Source: Burkholderiales bacterium (GTDB taxonomy: Bacteria > Pseudomonadota > Gammaproteobacteria > Burkholderiales > Burkholderiaceae_C). From it: a stretch of 8,359 bases of DNA. The DNA is taken from assembly GCA_005793295.1 (NCBI GenBank), contig SXSX01000122.1, positions 1-8,359 of the forward strand. The letters run 5' to 3'. Below the pieces are notes generated by a model. The model was not told where the DNA came from, searched no databases, and saw only the letters and a list, made by a program, of their open reading frames with translations. Positions 4,692-8,359 of this stretch are shown in pieces (the first letter of the stretch is position 1; each line of letters opens with the position of its first letter). Made by a program: the position numbers and the translations under genes.

Positions 4692-7447
4692 GCGATATGG
4701 CCGGCATTGCCGGAAACGCCGTTACCGTTTATCAGCAAGCGCTAACCACGGTCAGTAACAACATTGCCAACGTCGCCACCGACGGGTACTCACGCCAAGA
4801 CGTCGCACTGCAAGCGCTACCCGTCACCCAAACCGGCCAAATCTTTTTGGGCTCGGGTGTGGCGGTGGACCGTATTAAGCGCCAGTACGACGAGTTTGTG
4901 GACTCCAACCTGCGTAACAGCAACAGCGACCTTGCCAGCCAAGAGCCCATGGTGAACTACGCCAACCGCGTGGTGGATGTGATGGGCGGCCAAACCATGG
5001 GTTTGAACACGGCCTTAGACCAATTCTTTGCCTCCGCACGCACTATGTCGAGCGACCCGTCTTCTAGCGTTTTGCGAAGCAGCTTTGTGCGTGACGCCCA
5101 AGGCGTTGCCGAGCGTTTTGGCCAACTCTCTGCCCAGCTGAGCTTGGTAGAAGAAGAAACCCAACAATCGCTTGACAGCGCGGTCACCCAGATTAACGCC
5201 TTAACCAAGCAAATTGCCCAGGTCAACGGCCAACTCACTAAAAAACAATCTGAGGCCGACCAGCCTCCTGATCTGCTTGACCAGCGCGACTTGTTGCTAA
5301 GGAAGCTCTCAACGTTCGCCCACGTCAACACCCGCTTTACGGCCAACGGAACCGTTTCGGTCAGCTTGGGCGCGTCGATGAGCCAAGACATTGTCGTGAG
5401 TGGCAATTCGTCTTTGGATATTGCCGCAAGCTACGACAGCAAAAACTCCAATAAAGTTTCTATGGTGCTGGACCCCTACGGGAAGTCCACCTCCTTGAAC
5501 GGCATTACCAGCGGCACGATCGCAGGAATTTTGTCGTTTCGCGAACAGGTTTTAGGAACAGCCCAAGGCACCTTAGACAACTTGGCAAAAACCTTTGCCA
5601 AAGAAGTCAATGCCGTTCACAAACAAGGCATTGACGGTTACGGCAACCCCGGCCTAGAACTCTTTAGCTTTGACCCAACAGCAGCCAATGCGGCCAGCGG
5701 ACTTCGGGTCGCTATTGAAGACCCGATGCGTGTCTCTGCTGCGGCCCAATTTCGGGTCATTGAAGGCGCAAACAACACCAGCGGAACCAACGCCAGTATC
5801 AAGTTTGACGAAACGCCACCTATCGGCCCTGCCCCGCTTCAAGAGGTATTGGTCAACAACGACCATCCCAGCGCCGCTCGGCTAGTTCGCGTTGACACCA
5901 GCCTGCCCGTTGCTGCAGTTGCCAGTATTCCCATCGGCATGAGCGATGTGAGCGTTTATCTTGACAGCCTTGAGAGCGGCCAACAGCTTCAGATCATGAC
6001 CCGCGACGGCCGCCAAATCATTGGTCAATCGATGGCTGGCGACACCACACTCATCGGCCAGATGATCACCACCGACAACGGTTTTGCGCAAGGCGCAACG
6101 TACAGCGCGGCTTACTTGAACGTCTCGGGTGCGAGCGGCTACAAAGACATGAACGTCTTTTACGGAGCCCAAGCCCAAGTCCAGCAGCAGCCCATCTACA
6201 ACAGCAAAGACCAAATTTCTGGTACCAAGGCCTTCCCCGCCCTGCTTGAAGGCGCTCGCATGCAAGGCAGCACCACAGGCCTGGCCGCAACCAGCCTGAC
6301 GCTAAACGGAACCGCGCTAGGCGCTTTGGCAGCCCCCGCAGCGGGAACCACCTTGCAAGCCGGTGCCGTGGCCACCTGGATTAACGCGCAATCAGCAACA
6401 ACTTACGTTACCGCGACCGCTACGAACGCGATAGTGCTGACAGACAGCCAAGTCAAATACGGCATGCCTTTGCTGATCAATGGCGTCTCGGTTGACACTT
6501 CTACCGCTACGTCGCTCAACGGCCTAGCCAATGCGATTAACAATGCCAGCGCCAGCAACGTCAGTGCCCGTATTGATTCCCAAGGCCAATTGCGCATTAG
6601 CAACAGCACCGGCGATGACATCACGATTGCAGGAACCAACGTTGCAGGCTCAAGCGTTCAAAACGCCTTAGGCCTCACCGCTGGAACCTTCCGCGGCCAA
6701 ATTAGCTTGACGCAGGCTTTAACCGACAGCAGCGGCGTTGCAATCACCCGCCCGATTCAGCTGGGGTTTGGAAGCACCGGAACCCCTGCTGACCTCGCCA
6801 AACTCGGCTTTCGCACTGGCGCTTTCATTAGCGGCGCTGCCAAAGAAGACCTCTTGGTTTTTGTGACCGGCGCAGGCACTGCAACCGTTTCTGCCAGCTA
6901 CGCAGGCAAGCCCATTGACGCCAAGCAGTCGTTGCGGGCCCAGCCCATGAAGGTGGAATTCACTAGCGCTACCGCCTACAAAATAACTGACACCAATACC
7001 AACACCATCGTGGCCGAGCGCACGCTAGACCCAACGCAGCTCAACCCCGGAATACGTTACCAAGGCATCGCCTTGTCCTTTACCTCTCCCCCGGCGTTAG
7101 GAGATGTGTTTACGCTTGACGGCAACAAAGACGGCGTGGGCAATAACGACAATATGTTGGCCTTGGCCGCGTTAGAAAAGAAACCACTGGTTGGCATCAA
7201 AACGCTGTCTAACGCTTACATTGACCAAGTCAACGAACTGGGAAACATCGCCCGCCAAGCCACCATCGCTAAGAGCGCACTCACCGTGGTGCATGACCAA
7301 GCCGTCAAATCCCGCGACGAACTATCAGGCGTAAGCCTTGACAAAGAGGCCGCTGACCTGATCCGCTACCAGCAAGCCTACCAAGCCGCAGCCAAAGTGC
7401 TGCAGGTTGCCAGCCAACTCTTTGACAGCGTACTGCAAGTACGCTGA
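4688..7447 (+). CDS. flgK: Flagellar hook-associated protein 1, FlgK (HAP1), enlarged
   Basis: A 919-residue hook-filament junction protein, well above the usual 450-680. It is a type III export substrate that joins the hook to the FlgL ring. The N-terminal D0 region carries VSNNIANVATDGYSRQDVAL (22-41), the FlgK signature. Residues of about 60-340 form the D1 part, with a coiled-coil-like stretch (SAVTQINALTKQIAQVNGQL) and the QPPDLLDQRDLLLRKLS motif. The C-terminal D0 helix is at 881-919 (GVSLDKEAADLIRYQQAYQA through LFDSVLQVR). Between about 355 and 790 lies a large variable insert. Part of it (about 590-650, LLINGVSVDTSTATSLNGLA to LRISNSTGDDITIAG) resembles a flagellin hook IN motif. A similar segment may precede it (about 535-590, SLTLNGTALGALAA to NAIVLTDS). 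An acidic loop DGNKDGVGNND starts at residue 811. There is no cysteine. The start is fixed by a good ribosome binding site and overlaps the flgJ stop. Identity is firm; the insert's role is unknown. Confidence 0.96.
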   Translation: MSDMAGIAGNAVTVYQQALTTVSNNIANVATDGYSRQDVALQALPVTQTGQIFLGSGVAVDRIKRQYDEFVDSNLRNSNSDLASQEPMVNYANRVVDVMGGQTMGLNTALDQFFASARTMSSDPSSSVLRSSFVRDAQGVAERFGQLSAQLSLVEEETQQSLDSAVTQINALTKQIAQVNGQLTKKQSEADQPPDLLDQRDLLLRKLSTFAHVNTRFTANGTVSVSLGASMSQDIVVSGNSSLDIAASYDSKNSNKVSMVLDPYGKSTSLNGITSGTIAGILSFREQVLGTAQGTLDNLAKTFAKEVNAVHKQGIDGYGNPGLELFSFDPTAANAASGLRVAIEDPMRVSAAAQFRVIEGANNTSGTNASIKFDETPPIGPAPLQEVLVNNDHPSAARLVRVDTSLPVAAVASIPIGMSDVSVYLDSLESGQQLQIMTRDGRQIIGQSMAGDTTLIGQMITTDNGFAQGATYSAAYLNVSGASGYKDMNVFYGAQAQVQQQPIYNSKDQISGTKAFPALLEGARMQGSTTGLAATSLTLNGTALGALAAPAAGTTLQAGAVATWINAQSATTYVTATATNAIVLTDSQVKYGMPLLINGVSVDTSTATSLNGLANAINNASASNVSARIDSQGQLRISNSTGDDITIAGTNVAGSSVQNALGLTAGTFRGQISLTQALTDSSGVAITRPIQLGFGSTGTPADLAKLGFRTGAFISGAAKEDLLVFVTGAGTATVSASYAGKPIDAKQSLRAQPMKVEFTSATAYKITDTNTNTIVAERTLDPTQLNPGIRYQGIALSFTSPPALGDVFTLDGNKDGVGNNDNMLALAALEKKPLVGIKTLSNAYIDQVNELGNIARQATIAKSALTVVHDQAVKSRDELSGVSLDKEAADLIRYQQAYQAAAKVLQVASQLFDSVLQVR
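7426..7446. repeat. Perfect inverted repeat across the flgK stop codon
   Basis: CAGCGTACT-GCA-AGTACGCTG gives a 9-bp perfect stem with a 3-nt loop. It covers the last six sense codons of flgK and the first two bases of its TGA stop (7445-7447). No run of T follows, so it is not a standard intrinsic terminator. In mRNA it could protect a 3' end after processing, partly attenuate transcription into flgL, or slow ribosomes at the flgK end. It could also be a binding site for a dimeric protein. Function is not shown. Confidence 0.55.
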
Positions 7448-7457
7448 ACCTTAAGGT
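7448..7457. repeat. 10-bp palindrome carrying the flgL ribosome binding site
   Basis: ACCTTAAGGT is a perfect palindrome directly after the flgK stop. Its right half supplies the Shine-Dalgarno sequence TAAGG (7452-7456), 7 nt before the flgL ATG. As a hairpin it would be very weak, but together with the stem at 7426-7446 it could fold the whole flgK-flgL junction. A 10-bp palindrome may be chance. Confidence 0.4.
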
Positions 7458-7463
7458 CAAGAT

Positions 7464-8359
7464 ATGCAAATTTCTACCAACTTTTTATTTGACCGTGCAA
7501 GCAAGCAAATGGGCTCGCTGCAAAACGATTTGGCGAAATCTCAAGCCCAAATTGCAGCCCAAAAACAGGTGATGTCGCCCAGCGATGCGCCTGACCAGTC
7601 TTCGGTCATTACGCGGCTTAAATCGGTGCTGTCGCACAACGAAGGCTATACCAAGGCTCTAGACGCGGTTCAAGCCCGCCTTGAGTCTGAAACCACTAAC
7701 CTATCGAGCGCCAGCGACCTATTGGTTCGGATCAAAGAACTCGCACTTCAAGCCAACAGCGCCACCCAAGGAAAAACCAGCCGTGCGGCTATTGCCACTG
7801 AAATGAAAGGCCTGCGTGACCAGTTACTCAGCCTTGCCAACGCAACAGATACTACGGGCAACTATATTTTTTCAGGAAGCAAGGTCAAAACTCCAGCCTT
7901 TTCCAGCGATGCCAACGGCGTGGTTACTTACCAAGGTGACCAAACCCGAATGAGCGTTGCAGTGGGTGACCAACGCACAATCGCCATCAACCGACCGGGC
8001 ACCAACGCGTTTGTTCGCGTAGTACGCAGCGACGGTGCTGGCGGCACCATCGGCGTGGGGTTTTTTCAAGCCATTGACGATTTAATGACTGGTGTGAAAG
8101 CCACCGATGGGTCAGGCGGCGCTGCTATGTCCCGCGGGTTGTCTGAGATCGATGACTTACAACGTGGTGTGGTCTTAGCCCAAGCTGAAGCGGGCACCGA
8201 CATGAAGGTGGTCGAGCAACAAAATGCCGTATTGGAAGATACGCAACTGAACCTCAAAACTGCGCTGGCAAGTGTAGAAGACCTCGATATGGTCACGGCC
8301 ATTTCATTGATGCAAAAACAGTTACTCTCCTTAGAGGCTGCGCAAGCCAGCTTTGCCAA
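7464..8359 (+). CDS. flgL: Flagellar hook-associated protein 3, FlgL (HAP3), 3' end outside window
   Basis: An open frame of 298 complete codons running off the window edge, encoding the junction protein between FlgK and the flagellin filament. The N-terminal helix MQISTNFLFDRASKQM with the following amphipathic stretch is flagellin-like, and QVMSPSDAPDQSSVITRL (about 36-53) contains the conserved SPSD(A/D)P turn. TGNYIFSGSKVKTPAFSS (about 131-148) matches the family block FSG-K--TPAF, and TIAINRPGTNAF lies in the variable centre. The C-terminal helix is visible up to LMQKQLLSLEAAQASFA. FlgL proteins normally end 10-15 residues later at a motif like SGLSLFDYL, so almost the whole gene is present and its expected length is about 310 residues. 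No cysteine is seen. It starts 16 nt after flgK with TAAGG as ribosome binding site, overlapping the palindrome there, and is presumably cotranscribed with flgK. Confidence 0.95.
   Translation, partial: MQISTNFLFDRASKQMGSLQNDLAKSQAQIAAQKQVMSPSDAPDQSSVITRLKSVLSHNEGYTKALDAVQARLESETTNLSSASDLLVRIKELALQANSATQGKTSRAAIATEMKGLRDQLLSLANATDTTGNYIFSGSKVKTPAFSSDANGVVTYQGDQTRMSVAVGDQRTIAINRPGTNAFVRVVRSDGAGGTIGVGFFQAIDDLMTGVKATDGSGGAAMSRGLSEIDDLQRGVVLAQAEAGTDMKVVEQQNAVLEDTQLNLKTALASVEDLDMVTAISLMQKQLLSLEAAQASFA

Noticed and set aside
4399..4758. 119-codon + strand frame overlapping flgJ and flgK out of frame
   Set aside because: Trp- and Arg-rich translation typical of an out-of-frame reading; both real genes are strongly supported here.

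Overview
The window is a single-strand run of flagellar hook, rod, ring and hook-filament junction genes in the order flgE (3' part), flgF, flgG, flgH, flgI, flgJ, flgK, flgL (3' end missing). All are on the + strand and together they cover nearly the whole window. There is no gene-free stretch longer than about 65 bases, and I see no RNA gene, mobile element, CRISPR array or gene on the - strand. Both edges cut genes: flgE lacks its first half and flgL lacks only its last few codons.

The L ring (FlgH lipoprotein) and P ring (FlgI) show a Gram-negative envelope. The gene order, moderately high GC and sequence style suggest a proteobacterium, most likely a betaproteobacterium of the order Burkholderiales. 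That placement is an inference from protein style, not a measured relationship.

Layout: 1-642 hook protein FlgE; 676-1440 proximal rod protein FlgF (a divergent version); 1441-1504 a short intergenic region with a near-consensus sigma-54 (-24/-12) promoter, an AT-rich palindrome at the predicted transcription start and a strong ribosome binding site; 1505-2287 distal rod protein FlgG; 2307-3005 L-ring lipoprotein FlgH; 3008-4144 P-ring protein FlgI; 4164-4691 a short FlgJ with only the rod-binding domain; 4688-7447 an unusually long FlgK (HAP1); 7464-8359 FlgL (HAP3). Spacing from flgG onward is tight (19 nt, 2 nt, 19 nt, a 4-nt overlap, 16 nt), which fits one transcript with translational coupling.

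Together the genes build the axial structure outside the membrane. FlgF and FlgG form rod segments, FlgJ caps or scaffolds the growing rod, FlgI and FlgH form the bushing rings, FlgE polymerises into the hook, and FlgK and FlgL join hook to filament. The best leads are the sigma-54 promoter inside the cluster between flgF and flgG, the FlgJ lacking its peptidoglycan hydrolase domain, the FlgK of roughly 920 residues, and a perfect inverted repeat across the flgK stop codon. I see no sign of a wholly new system; this is a recognisable flagellar operon with lineage-specific variations.
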